Source: Pseudomonas yangonensis (GTDB lineage Bacteria > Pseudomonadota > Gammaproteobacteria > Pseudomonadales > Pseudomonadaceae). Taken from it: a stretch of 64,000 nt of DNA. Position 1 is the stretch's first letter; every line of letters starts with the position of its first letter. The notes below the pieces were generated by a model, which was not told the DNA's origin, did not search any database, and saw nothing but the letters and a program-made list of their open reading frames with translations. Shown one piece after another: positions 1-7,991 of the stretch. The DNA lies in assembly GCF_009932725.1 (NCBI RefSeq), contig NZ_BLJU01000004.1, positions 28,902 to 92,901 on the forward strand. The letters run 5' to 3'. The translations under genes were made by a program, and so were the position numbers.

Positions 1-293
1 GGCCGGGCAACGTGCGGCAGCTGGAGAACGTGCTGTTTCAGGCGGTTTCGCTATGCGACGGCGGCACGGTGAAGGCCGAGCATATCCGCCTGCCGGATTA
101 CGGCGCGCCGCAGCCGCTCGGTGAGTTTTCGGTCGACGGCAGCCTCGACGATATTCTCGGGCGCTTCGAGAAGGCGGTGCTGGAGCGCTTGTTCCGCGAT
201 CACCCGAGCAGCCGCCAGTTGGGCAAGCGTCTCGGTGTTTCCCATACCACCATCGCCAACAAGCTTCGGCAGCACGGGCTGGGCAAGGACTAG
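1..293 (+). CDS. phhR: PhhR/TyrR-type sigma-54 regulator, C-terminal end (partial)
   Basis: This is the tail of a transcription activator whose start lies left of the window. The first codons read PGNVRQLENV, the last motif of the sigma-54 AAA+ activator domain. A linker follows, then a helix-turn-helix at the end (LGKRLGVSHTTIANKLRQHG) of the TyrR type. In Pseudomonas the TyrR-like protein PhhR controls phenylalanine and tyrosine catabolism, and its C-terminal helix-turn-helix has this SHTTIANKLR form. The N-terminal ACT/PAS sensing part is outside the window, so the assignment rests on about 97 residues. A perfect hairpin follows the stop codon. Confidence 0.8.
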   Translation, partial: PGNVRQLENVLFQAVSLCDGGTVKAEHIRLPDYGAPQPLGEFSVDGSLDDILGRFEKAVLERLFRDHPSSRQLGKRLGVSHTTIANKLRQHGLGKD

Positions 294-301
294 GAAGATG
301 A

Positions 302-327
302 GGCGAGCCCGATGATCCGGGCTCGCC
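302..327. terminator. Hairpin between convergent phhR and DUF799 genes
   Basis: A perfect 10-bp stem (GGCGAGCCCG / CGGGCTCGCC) with a 6-nt loop sits in the 43-bp gap between two converging genes. There is no clear T tract on either side, so it is probably a bidirectional terminator that relies on stem stability. Confidence 0.6.
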
Positions 328-336
328 CAAGGCGTT

Positions 337-1002
337 TCAGCGAGCGCTGACGGGCCGTGCGCGTGGGCCGGGCAGAATGCCGTTGACCGGATTGCTGTTC
401 AGCAGGCGGGCGCTGGTAATGCCGGCGATCTCATGGCCGCGATCGTTCAGGGTGTTCATCACCTGATTGACCAGGGCGGTAATCAGGATGCCGGCAAGGC
501 CGCCGCCGTTGTTCTGCTGCTGCTGCTCGGCACTGCTGGCCCGCGCAACGCCTTTCCACAGTTCCTTGCCAGTACGCAGGTCGACCAGAGTGGCGCTGGC
601 GGCCACCACGACCTCGCTGCTGATCACCTTGTAACTGCTGCCGTACTCGGTCACGTCGATGTACAGCACCGTGTCGGCGCCGAAAATCTCGTAGAGCTTG
701 TTCGGCGGGACTTCACGGATTTCTTCCGCGTTGAGCAGGCCGTTCTGCTTGAACGTCTCGTTGACCACCGCCACCGGCAGCACGTAGTAGCCGGCTTCGC
801 TCAGGGGCGCGGTGATATGCGAATAAACACTGAAGGTCGCCTTGATGTCCGGCGACTTGTTGACTGGCGGCAGCACCAGAATTGAAGCCGGGCTGCTTTC
901 CTTGAAGGCGCTGTAGTCATAAGGCTGCTGAGTCGCGCAGCCCGTCACCAGGGCGAGTACGGCGAGTGCCGCGAATGTTCTGATCGAGTTCATTAGAGGC
1001 AT
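337..1002 (-). CDS. DUF799 (GNA1162-type) lipoprotein
   Basis: Predicted outer-membrane lipoprotein of the DUF799/GNA1162 family. The N-terminus has a short signal peptide and the lipobox LVTGC, so the mature protein would begin at Cys with ATQQPYDYS. The body carries the family features ILVLPPVNKSPDIKA and an alternating beta/alpha fold similar to TolB-N or CsgG-like domains. It is the last gene of a three-gene lipoprotein operon, 5 bp after the DUF4810 gene. Two starts are possible, at 1002 (MPLMNS) and 993 (MNSIRT); both keep the signal peptide and neither has a strong ribosome site. The family has no settled function; the operon partners suggest an envelope complex. Confidence 0.8.
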   Translation of the reverse strand: MPLMNSIRTFAALAVLALVTGCATQQPYDYSAFKESSPASILVLPPVNKSPDIKATFSVYSHITAPLSEAGYYVLPVAVVNETFKQNGLLNAEEIREVPPNKLYEIFGADTVLYIDVTEYGSSYKVISSEVVVAASATLVDLRTGKELWKGVARASSAEQQQQNNGGGLAGILITALVNQVMNTLNDRGHEIAGITSARLLNSNPVNGILPGPRARPVSAR

Positions 1003-1007
1003 TTCGG

Positions 1008-1355
1008 TCACTTCGCTACATTGCGCATCAGAAAGTCCATGTACTGAGCGGACTCGGGGAACAGAGCTTTTTCGGTTTCGAATTGCTGGCGCACCTGATC
1101 GGGTTTGCCGATCTCCGCGTACAGCATCCCGAGGTGGGCATGGAAGCCCGGCGGCAGGGTGCGATCGGCTGCGCGGGCTTTCTGCGCGCTGGCCTCCAGC
1201 GCGGCGATCTGTTCTTCGGTGCCGGTAGTGTTTTCGAAACGCTGGTAGACCTGCTGCTGATAGCCATCCCAGTAGTAGAGGGATTTGGGTTGCTGTGCGC
1301 AGCCCGCCAGCAGGGCGGTGGCCAGCAAGGTGGTGAGCAGAAGTGGGGATTTCAT
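1008..1355 (-). CDS. DUF4810 lipoprotein
   Basis: Small lipoprotein of 115 residues. The start at 1355 is chosen because GAGGAG lies about 7 nt ahead of it. It has a signal peptide ending in the lipobox LLAGC, then the family stretch KSLYYWDGYQQQVYQRF, and a helical region that looks like one tetratricopeptide-type helix pair (PPGFHAHLGMLYAEIGKPDQVRQ..). It lies between a CsgG-like lipoprotein and a DUF799 lipoprotein, an order found in many proteobacteria. Function is unknown; the three proteins probably act together at the outer membrane. Confidence 0.82.
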   Translation of the reverse strand: MKSPLLLTTLLATALLAGCAQQPKSLYYWDGYQQQVYQRFENTTGTEEQIAALEASAQKARAADRTLPPGFHAHLGMLYAEIGKPDQVRQQFETEKALFPESAQYMDFLMRNVAK

Positions 1356-1369
1356 CGTGCGCTCCTCGC

Positions 1370-2038
1370 TCACTTGACCGGGCGCCAGGCGCCGCTGTCC
1401 ATGCCATTGACCAGGGTGTTCACCGCCTCGCGAATCGCCAGGTCGAGGACCTTGCCGTTCAGCGTGGAGTCGTAGCTGGCGGTGCCGCCGAAGCCGATGA
1501 TCTCGCGGTTCGACAGGGCGTATTCGCCGGCGCCCTGGCTGGAATACACCACTTCAGAAGTGGCGACGTCGACGATGTTGAGGTTCACCTTGGCGTAGGC
1601 GATCTGCTGTTTGCCACGGCCGAGGATGCCGAACAGTTGATGGTCGCCGACTTCCTTGCGGCCGAACTCGGTCACGTCACCAGTGACCACGTAGTTGGCG
1701 CCCTTGATCTGCTGAGCCTGCTTGGAGAAGCCCGACTCCTGCTGCAGCTCGCTGAGGTTGTCGCGGTCCAGCACGTTGAAGCGGTTCGACTGCTGCAGGT
1801 GGGTGATCAGGATGGTCTTGGCCTGCCCGCCAAGGCGGTCGACGCTGTCGCTGAAAATCCCGCGCAGGTAGCTGGAGCGGTTGTCGAACTTGCCTACGGC
1901 GATAGGGCTGCGCGCGCCGCTGTAGTGGCTGGTGGCAGTGTTGACCTTGGCGACTTCGAGGGTACGCGAGCTTTCGGTGGCGCAGCCGGCGAGCAGCACG
2001 AGCATGCCGGCGAGGCTGGCGGTGAGGATCTCGTTCAT
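1370..2038 (-). CDS. CsgG/HfaB-family lipoprotein
   Basis: First gene of the lipoprotein operon, 222 residues. It has a signal peptide with lipobox LLAGC and the CsgG/HfaB-type domain (PIAVGKFDNRSSYLRGIF, then FNVLDRDNLSELQQE, then GANYVVTGDVTEFG). CsgG itself forms the outer-membrane curli secretion pore. This protein is shorter and there are no curli subunit genes nearby, so a curli role is unlikely. It is better viewed as the founding member of the CsgG-DUF4810-DUF799 trio. The start at 2038 is the first ATG that places the signal peptide at the N-terminus. The DUF4810 gene begins 14 bp after it. Confidence 0.82.
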   Translation of the reverse strand: MNEILTASLAGMLVLLAGCATESSRTLEVAKVNTATSHYSGARSPIAVGKFDNRSSYLRGIFSDSVDRLGGQAKTILITHLQQSNRFNVLDRDNLSELQQESGFSKQAQQIKGANYVVTGDVTEFGRKEVGDHQLFGILGRGKQQIAYAKVNLNIVDVATSEVVYSSQGAGEYALSNREIIGFGGTASYDSTLNGKVLDLAIREAVNTLVNGMDSGAWRPVK

Positions 2039-2379
2039 ACGGATCTCGTTTGAAAATGGGCAGGGCGAGCCTGTAACGGGCAGAAGACCGCCGGACACTT
2101 CCACGAGATGGGACGCTAAGGACGTTGTTGCGCGTACTGGGCGAAGCGCTTGATGAGTCGATCCATGACGCCAACCCGGGAGACGGGTGCGGGGTGCTTC
2201 CTGCGCTGGCGATTCTAAAATCCGACGAGGCATTTTGCCAGCCATGCCTGTCATTGATGTGACGGCTTTGGCGCGCTAGCGCATTACTGCCCGTCCTGTA
2301 GCTCAACCAAGCCGGGCAGCGCGGGCTGGAATAATCACTTCAGCCGGAGTAGGGGCGTTTGTAGAAGAAAATTCGTCGG
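2039..2379. other. Intergenic region between the lipoprotein operon and the deaminase
   Basis: 341 bp without a convincing gene. It must hold the promoter of the leftward lipoprotein operon and the 3' end of the deaminase message. No clear hairpin-plus-T terminator, repeat or sigma-70 promoter was recognised. Confidence 0.4.
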
Positions 2380-2940
2380 TCAGGGTTGCCGCTGACCGCG
2401 CCAGGCCTGGATGACGCGCTGGCGCAAGGTTTGGCGGTCCTGTAGGCGGCCGATGGCTTGTTCGGCCAGGTCGAGCCAGTAGGGATCGACCTCGGCCTCA
2501 ACCACCGAAAGGCCTGAGGCGAGATTGGCCCAGGCCGCTGGCAAGCGTCCGTGGCGCAGTGCGAAGCCGCCTTCGCGGTCGCGTGCCAGATAGCGCACAC
2601 GGGTTATGCCGGCCAGCAGGATACGGCCGTAGCACATCAGGCAGGGTTCGAGGCTGACGTAGAGAGTCAGCCTGCGCCGGTCGACCTGCGCATGCTCCGT
2701 TTCGAGCTGATCGAGCACCTGCATCTCGGCGTGAGCGGCGCTGGCGTAGGCCGAGGCGAACACCTGATTGCGACCGCTGCAAAGCAGTTCGCCTGCCTCG
2801 TCCACCAGCACGGCGCCGACTGCGTAACAGCCTTCCTCAATGGCCAGCAGGGCCTGTTCGCAACACAGCCTGGCCCAGGTGTCATCGGCATGGGTGCTGG
2901 CGGGCGCTTGCTGCAGAAGGGCGAGATGCTCGGGGTTCAT
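2380..2940 (-). CDS. Nucleoside/cytidine-type deaminase
   Basis: Zinc-dependent deaminase of the CMP/dCMP deaminase superfamily, 186 residues. The catalytic HAE motif (SAAHAEMQVL) and the zinc motif PCLMC (SLEPCLMCYGRILL) are both intact, which fits the nucleoside or guanine deaminase/TadA group. The start at 2940 (MNPEHLALL) is preceded by GGAAA about 9 nt upstream; an upstream extension in frame is possible but has no ribosome site. The gene stands alone, so the substrate cannot be inferred from its neighbours. Confidence 0.82.
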   Translation of the reverse strand: MNPEHLALLQQAPASTHADDTWARLCCEQALLAIEEGCYAVGAVLVDEAGELLCSGRNQVFASAYASAAHAEMQVLDQLETEHAQVDRRRLTLYVSLEPCLMCYGRILLAGITRVRYLARDREGGFALRHGRLPAAWANLASGLSVVEAEVDPYWLDLAEQAIGRLQDRQTLRQRVIQAWRGQRQP

Positions 2941-2959
2941 GGCGTTTCCAGACCGGCGA

Positions 2960-3149
2960 GGTGTCGGCGGAGTATGGCCTGCCATTTGGCCGGTGCCCTA
3001 CGACCTTGGTGCAATAGGCAGGGTGGGAAGGCACGGCGACACTGGGCGCGTCCCGATCATCCTGCGTGATATGGGTGCAAGCGTTTCCGCATTTCTCTCG
3101 AGGAATGCCTTGAATGGGCGGGCGACCAATTTGGTCGCCCTTTTTTTTT
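2960..3149 (+). ncRNA. Candidate small RNA ending at an orphan terminator
   Basis: The gap between two leftward genes ends, on the + strand, in a strong intrinsic terminator, but no rightward coding gene precedes it. The simplest reading is an unannotated transcript from somewhere in 2960-3080 that stops near 3149. No convincing -35/-10 pair was found, so the 5' end is only nominal. The alternative is that the hairpin serves the leftward HMG-CoA lyase message, but on that strand there is no T tract after the stem. Confidence 0.3.
3120..3149 (+). terminator. Intrinsic terminator with nine T
   Basis: Stem GGGCGACC / GGTCGCCC closing a 5-nt AATTT loop, followed directly by T9 on the + strand. 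It is a textbook Rho-independent terminator oriented rightward although both flanking genes run leftward. Confidence 0.85.
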
Positions 3150-3168
3150 GCTCAACCTGACGACGAAT

Positions 3169-4104
3169 TCAGAGCCCGGCTTCCTGCACCCACTTCGGTT
3201 TCGGATAGCGGCGATCCGCTTTGCCCGCTTTGAGGATGGCGCCTGGCACATCGTGGCCGATCAGCTCGGGCAGGGTGGCGGCGGCTTCGAGCAGGGCATC
3301 GAGATTCATGCCGGTCTCCAGGCCCATGCGCTGGAACATGTGCACCAGGTCCTCGGTGCAGATATTGCCGCTGGCACCCGGTGCGTAGGGGCAGCCGCCG
3401 AGACCGCCGAGGGAGGCGTCGAAGCGGTCGATGCCGGCGTTCAGCGCCGCCAGGGCATTGGCCAGGCCCATGCCACGGGTGTTGTGGAAATGCGCGGTGA
3501 ACACTGCTTCAGGCCAGCGCTGCAAAGCCTCGCGGCAGATGCGCTCGACCTGCGCCGGATCCGCCATGCCGGTGGTGTCGCACAGGGTCACGCCCTGCAC
3601 GCCGAGCTCCAGCAGACGCTCGGTCAGTTCATACACGCGGGCCTCGGGTACTTCACCCTCGAAAGGGCAGCCGAAGGTGGTCGACAGCGAGGCGTTGACG
3701 AAGACGCCGCTGCCGCGTGTGACCTCGATGATTTCGCGAAACTGCGCCAGGGACTGCTCGGGCGTCATGCGCAGGTTGGCCAGGCCATGGGTGTCGCTGG
3801 CTGACATCACCAGGTTGATCTCGTCCACTTCGCACGACAGCGCGCGCTCGCAGCCCTTCACATTGGGCACCAGCACGGTGTACTCGACGCCCACCACGCG
3901 CTGGATGCCGCGCATCACCTCTTCGGCATCGCGCAGGTTGGGAATGGCTTTGGGCGAGGTGAAGGAGGTGACTTCGATTTTGGCCAGGCCGGTGTGGGAA
4001 AGGCGGTCGATCAGGGCGATCTTGTCTTCGGTGGGCACGAAGGTGGCTTCGATCTGGAAGCCGTCGCGGGTGGCGACGTCCTGGATGTAAAGGCGTTTGC
4101 TCAT
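3169..4104 (-). CDS. Hydroxymethylglutaryl-CoA lyase-like enzyme
   Basis: HMGL-like TIM-barrel lyase, 311 residues, the usual length. Visible catalytic features are the RDG motif (Arg13, Asp14), the metal-binding HFHN (His205, His207) and the HMG-CoA lyase signature GGLGGCPYAPGASGN with the active Cys238. HMG-CoA lyase splits 3-hydroxy-3-methylglutaryl-CoA to acetyl-CoA and acetoacetate; related enzymes act on citramalyl-CoA-like thioesters. The CoA-transferase gene upstream on the same strand suggests a two-step pathway in which the free acid is first activated. GAGG lies about 8 nt before the start codon. Pseudomonas usually carries another HMG-CoA lyase in the leucine (liu) cluster, so this is probably a specialised paralogue. 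Confidence 0.82.
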   Translation of the reverse strand: MSKRLYIQDVATRDGFQIEATFVPTEDKIALIDRLSHTGLAKIEVTSFTSPKAIPNLRDAEEVMRGIQRVVGVEYTVLVPNVKGCERALSCEVDEINLVMSASDTHGLANLRMTPEQSLAQFREIIEVTRGSGVFVNASLSTTFGCPFEGEVPEARVYELTERLLELGVQGVTLCDTTGMADPAQVERICREALQRWPEAVFTAHFHNTRGMGLANALAALNAGIDRFDASLGGLGGCPYAPGASGNICTEDLVHMFQRMGLETGMNLDALLEAAATLPELIGHDVPGAILKAGKADRRYPKPKWVQEAGL

Positions 4105-4235
4105 GGTAAACCCTCAAGATGAGCGGCAAGCGACGTAGGATGCGCTGTGCGCACCCGCTTTTATGGGGTGGGTGGTGGACAAGCTTCGCGTTGGCTACGC
4201 GCCCCGGTCCACTCTACGGGTACTCAGCAGCCCTT

Positions 4236-4293
4236 GTAGCCCGGATGCCATCCGGGAAATGCGTCGGCAATCCCCGGATTTCATCCGGGCTAC
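4236..4293. repeat. REP pair, GTAGCCCGGAT family
   Basis: Inverted pair GTAGCCCGGATGCCATCCGGG and CCCCGGATTTCATCCGGGCTAC in the gap between two leftward genes. The same element occurs at about 41757, 43367, 49280 and 63808, so it is a dispersed REP family. Confidence 0.85.
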
Positions 4294-4314
4294 GGGCTAT
4301 CCATTCCGCGTGGC

Positions 4315-5517
4315 TCAGATGACGCCGCGCTCGCGCAGGCCGGCGACCTGTTCCGCGCTCAGGCCAAGCCCGGCGAGGATATCGTCGTTGTGCTCGCCCA
4401 GTTGCGGGCCGCCGCTGCCGATGCGGCCCGGTGTGCGGCTGAGTTTGGGCAGCACGCCCGGCACCTTGAGCGGGCCGACGCTGGTCTGTACCTGCTCGAT
4501 CATCTGCCGCGCGAGGTAGTGCGGGTCCTGCACGATATCGGCGGCGGTATAGGGGTAGCCGGCCGGTACGCGTGCGTCCTTGAGCGCTTCGATCACTTCG
4601 TCACGGCCACGCTGGGCGGTCCATTCGGCGATGGCGCCGTCGATCAGTTCGGCATGCTGGCTACGGCCATCGTTCTGCGCCAGACGTGGGTCGTTGCCCA
4701 GGTCATCACGGCCGATCAGGCTCATCAGGCGCTTGTAGATGCTGTCGCCGTTGCCAGCGATCAGCACGTAGCTGCCATCCTTGCAGGGATAGGAGTTGGA
4801 CGGGGTGATGCCGGGCAGGGCGCTGCCGGCCGGCTCGCGGATATAGCCGAAGGCGTCGTATTCGGGGATCAGGCTTTCCATCATGGCGAATACCGACTCG
4901 TACAGCGCCACGTCGATTTCCTGGCCTTCACCGCTGCGCGCCCGCTCCTGCAGGGCCAGCAGCACGCCGATCACGCCGTACAGCGACGACAACGAGTCGC
5001 CGATGCTGATCCCGACACGCACCGGCGCCTGGCCGGGGTAGCCGGAGAGGTGGCGCAGGCCGCCCATGGCTTCGCCGATCACGCCGAAACCGGGCAGGTC
5101 GCGGTAGGGGCCGGTCTGCCCGTAGCCGGAGATGCGCAGCATGATCAGCCGCGGGTTGATCGCCTTCAGCGCCTCGTAGCCCAGGCCCCAGCCTTCCAGC
5201 GTGCCGGGGCGGAAGTTTTCCACCAGCACATCGGCTTCACTGACCAGTTGGCGGACGATGTCCTGGGCTTCGGCCTGTTTCAGGTCGAGGGTCAGCGAGC
5301 GTTTGTTGCGCGACTGCACATGCCACCAGAGCGAGGTGCCGTCCTTGATCTTGCGCCACTTGCGCAGCGGGTCGCCGACGCCCGGCGGCTCGATCTTGAT
5401 CACGTCGGCGCCGAATTCGCCGAGCAGCTTGCTGGCGAAGGGGCCGGCGATGAGCTGGCCCATCTCGATCACCTTGAGCCCCTGCAGGGCCATGTTGCTG
5501 GTGTTGCTCTGAGTCAT
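4315..5517 (-). CDS. Class III (CaiB/BaiF) CoA-transferase
   Basis: Family III CoA-transferase of 400 residues, the usual length. It shows the N-terminal LKVIEMGQLIAGPFASKLLGE, the CoA-binding region ENFRPG, and the catalytic Asp174 in the context GISIGDSLSSLYG. These enzymes move CoA from one acyl-CoA, often succinyl-CoA, to a free carboxylic acid. With the HMG-CoA-lyase-like gene downstream, a plausible acceptor is 3-hydroxy-3-methylglutarate or a related branched dicarboxylate such as citramalate; this is inference. The start at 5517 keeps eight residues before MALQGLKVIEMG; a start at that second Met is also possible. It is divergent from a LysR regulator. Confidence 0.85.
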   Translation of the reverse strand: MTQSNTSNMALQGLKVIEMGQLIAGPFASKLLGEFGADVIKIEPPGVGDPLRKWRKIKDGTSLWWHVQSRNKRSLTLDLKQAEAQDIVRQLVSEADVLVENFRPGTLEGWGLGYEALKAINPRLIMLRISGYGQTGPYRDLPGFGVIGEAMGGLRHLSGYPGQAPVRVGISIGDSLSSLYGVIGVLLALQERARSGEGQEIDVALYESVFAMMESLIPEYDAFGYIREPAGSALPGITPSNSYPCKDGSYVLIAGNGDSIYKRLMSLIGRDDLGNDPRLAQNDGRSQHAELIDGAIAEWTAQRGRDEVIEALKDARVPAGYPYTAADIVQDPHYLARQMIEQVQTSVGPLKVPGVLPKLSRTPGRIGSGGPQLGEHNDDILAGLGLSAEQVAGLRERGVI

Positions 5518-5606
5518 GGCTGCACCCGATTTGCCTGTGCGTTTCTCGTGGTGCGCAGAATGGCGCAGCGGCGCGGTGCCGACAATTGCTCAATGGCCAA
5601 GCTAGG

Positions 5607-5623
5607 CTTCGCGTATCGCGAAG
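5607..5623. promoter_or_regulatory. Candidate LysR operator
   Basis: Perfect palindrome CTTCGCG-TAT-CGCGAAG in the 167-bp divergent region between the CoA-transferase and the LysR gene. It has the size and central AT of a LysR recognition half (T-N11-A type). Binding is inferred from position only. Confidence 0.45.
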
Positions 5624-5684
5624 TGGCATGCTGTAAATCAGCCTTCTGGCAGCCTCGCTTCGCCAGGCACGAAATGGAGAACCC

Positions 5685-6605
5685 ATGCGCCGCATCGATT
5701 TCGTCACCCTCAAGCTGTTCGTGGCCATCGCCGACGAACGCAGCCTGACCCGCGCCGCCGAGCGCGAGCACCTGGCCCTGGCGGCGGTGAGCAAGCGCGT
5801 CAGCGACCTGGAAAACCAGCTCGGCATCGCGTTGCTCTATCGTCAGCCCAAGGGCGTCGAGCTGACCCCGGCCGGCCACGCGCTGCTGCACCACGCGCGC
5901 AACATGATGGACAACCTCGAGCAGCTCAACGCCGACCTCAGCGAGTTCAGCGAAGGGGTCAAGGGCCATGTGCGCATCCACGCCAACACCTCGGCGGTGA
6001 TCGAGTTTCTGCCCGAGGACCTGGCCAGTTTCAGCCGCCTGCACCCGCAGGTGAAGATCGATCTGGAAGAGCGGGTCAGCAGCGAGACCATCCGCGCCGT
6101 GCGCGAGGGACTGACCGATATCGGCATCTTCGCCGGCCACGTGCCGGCCGAGGATCTGCAGGTGTTCACCTACCGCCACGACCAGTTGGCGCTGGTCACC
6201 CCGCGCGAGCATCCCCTGGCCGAACGCGACGGCCTGTTCCTGCGCGAGGCGGTGGGCTTCGATTTCATCGGCCTGCAGCAGGACGCCTCCTTGCACGGCC
6301 TGTTGCAGCATTCGGCGCACAGCCAGGGCGTGAGCTTGCGCCTGCGCATCCAGGTACGCAGCTTCGAGGCCATCTGCCGGATGATCCACACCGGCATGGG
6401 TGTCGGCGTATTGCCGGATCTGGCGGTGCGCACCTACCTGCCGGCGCTGGATGTGCGGGTGATCCCGCTGTACGACCCCTGGGCGCGGCGCGAACTCAAG
6501 GTGGCGGTGCGTAACCAGGAGAACCTTTCGCTGACCGCGAAGCAGATGCTCGATCATCTGCGTAACAGCTCATTGGTAGAGGGGCCTTCGGCGCTGCCTT
6601 CGTGA
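5685..6605 (+). CDS. LysR-family transcription regulator
   Basis: LysR-type regulator of 306 residues. The N-terminal winged helix-turn-helix is clear (SLTRAAEREHLALAAVSKRVSDLE), followed by the usual effector-binding domain. The start has GGAG about 6 nt upstream. It is transcribed away from the CoA-transferase/lyase genes and 117 bp ahead of a TRAP solute-binding protein, so it probably controls uptake and activation of the same organic acid. The inducer is unknown. Confidence 0.88.
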   Translation: MRRIDFVTLKLFVAIADERSLTRAAEREHLALAAVSKRVSDLENQLGIALLYRQPKGVELTPAGHALLHHARNMMDNLEQLNADLSEFSEGVKGHVRIHANTSAVIEFLPEDLASFSRLHPQVKIDLEERVSSETIRAVREGLTDIGIFAGHVPAEDLQVFTYRHDQLALVTPREHPLAERDGLFLREAVGFDFIGLQQDASLHGLLQHSAHSQGVSLRLRIQVRSFEAICRMIHTGMGVGVLPDLAVRTYLPALDVRVIPLYDPWARRELKVAVRNQENLSLTAKQMLDHLRNSSLVEGPSALPS

Positions 6606-7727
<1,122 letters not shown>

Positions 7728-7734
7728 GCCCCAT

Positions 7735-7770
7735 GACCGTCCCGGGCCCACGCACCCGGGGCGGTCTTTT
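7735..7770 (+). terminator. Terminator after dctP
   Basis: Stem GACCGTCCCGGG / CCCGGGGCGGTC with one G-U pair and an 8-nt loop, followed by TTTT. Confidence 0.8.
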
Positions 7771-7800
7771 ACCCGCCGTTGACTCTGCGTCTACCCCTGT

Positions 7801-7824
7801 ACCCGGCCTAGTGCCGGGTTTTTT
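7801..7824 (+). terminator. Second terminator after dctP
   Basis: Stem ACCCGGC / GCCGGGT around CTAGT, followed by a run of T. It stands 31 bp after the first terminator, giving a tandem pair that isolates dctP from acsA. Confidence 0.8.
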
Positions 7825-7886
7825 GCGCCGTGTCGACGTATCCCTGGCGCTGCCGAATTGGCTTGGCAAGCGCCGGAAACTGTTGC

Positions 7887-7920
7887 AAGACCATGGTCTT
7901 AGAGCGGTAAGACCATGGTC
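7887..7920. promoter_or_regulatory. Two in-phase palindromes upstream of acsA
   Basis: AAGACCATGGTCTT (7887-7900, a perfect 14-bp palindrome) is followed by AAGACCATGGTC (7909-7920). The shared 10-bp palindrome GACCATGGTC has centres exactly 22 bp apart, two helical turns. They lie about 70-105 bp before the acsA start and look like tandem sites for a dimeric regulator. In Pseudomonas acsA is activated by the MxtR/ErdR (CrbS/CrbR-type) two-component system; whether this is the ErdR site cannot be told from the sequence. Confidence 0.5.
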
Positions 7921-7963
7921 GAATGGCCTCACGAAGGGTCGGGGGATACAAAAGGCAGCATAC

Positions 7964-7971
7964 AAAAACAA
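7964..7971 (+). promoter_or_regulatory. Crc/Hfq-type A-rich motif before acsA
   Basis: AAAAACAA within ACAAAAACAACT, 20 nt ahead of the acsA start codon and before the GAGG ribosome site. It matches the AANAANAA motif used by Hfq-Crc. Confidence 0.5.
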
Positions 7972-7991
7972 CTACCCGCCGAGGTGATTCC

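Noticed and set aside
1370..2038. Curli secretion locus
   Set aside because: Only the CsgG-like domain is present; csgA, B, E and F are absent and the partners are DUF4810 and DUF799.
3169..5517. Itaconate degradation operon (ict-ich-ccl)
   Set aside because: The lyase is HMG-CoA-lyase-like rather than CitE-like, and no itaconyl-CoA hydratase gene is present.
5514..6557. Long leftward open frame of 347 codons opposite the LysR gene
   Set aside because: It is the mirror of the real LysR gene in high-GC DNA; its translation is rich in His, Gln, Ala and Arg with no family, and no ribosome site precedes it.
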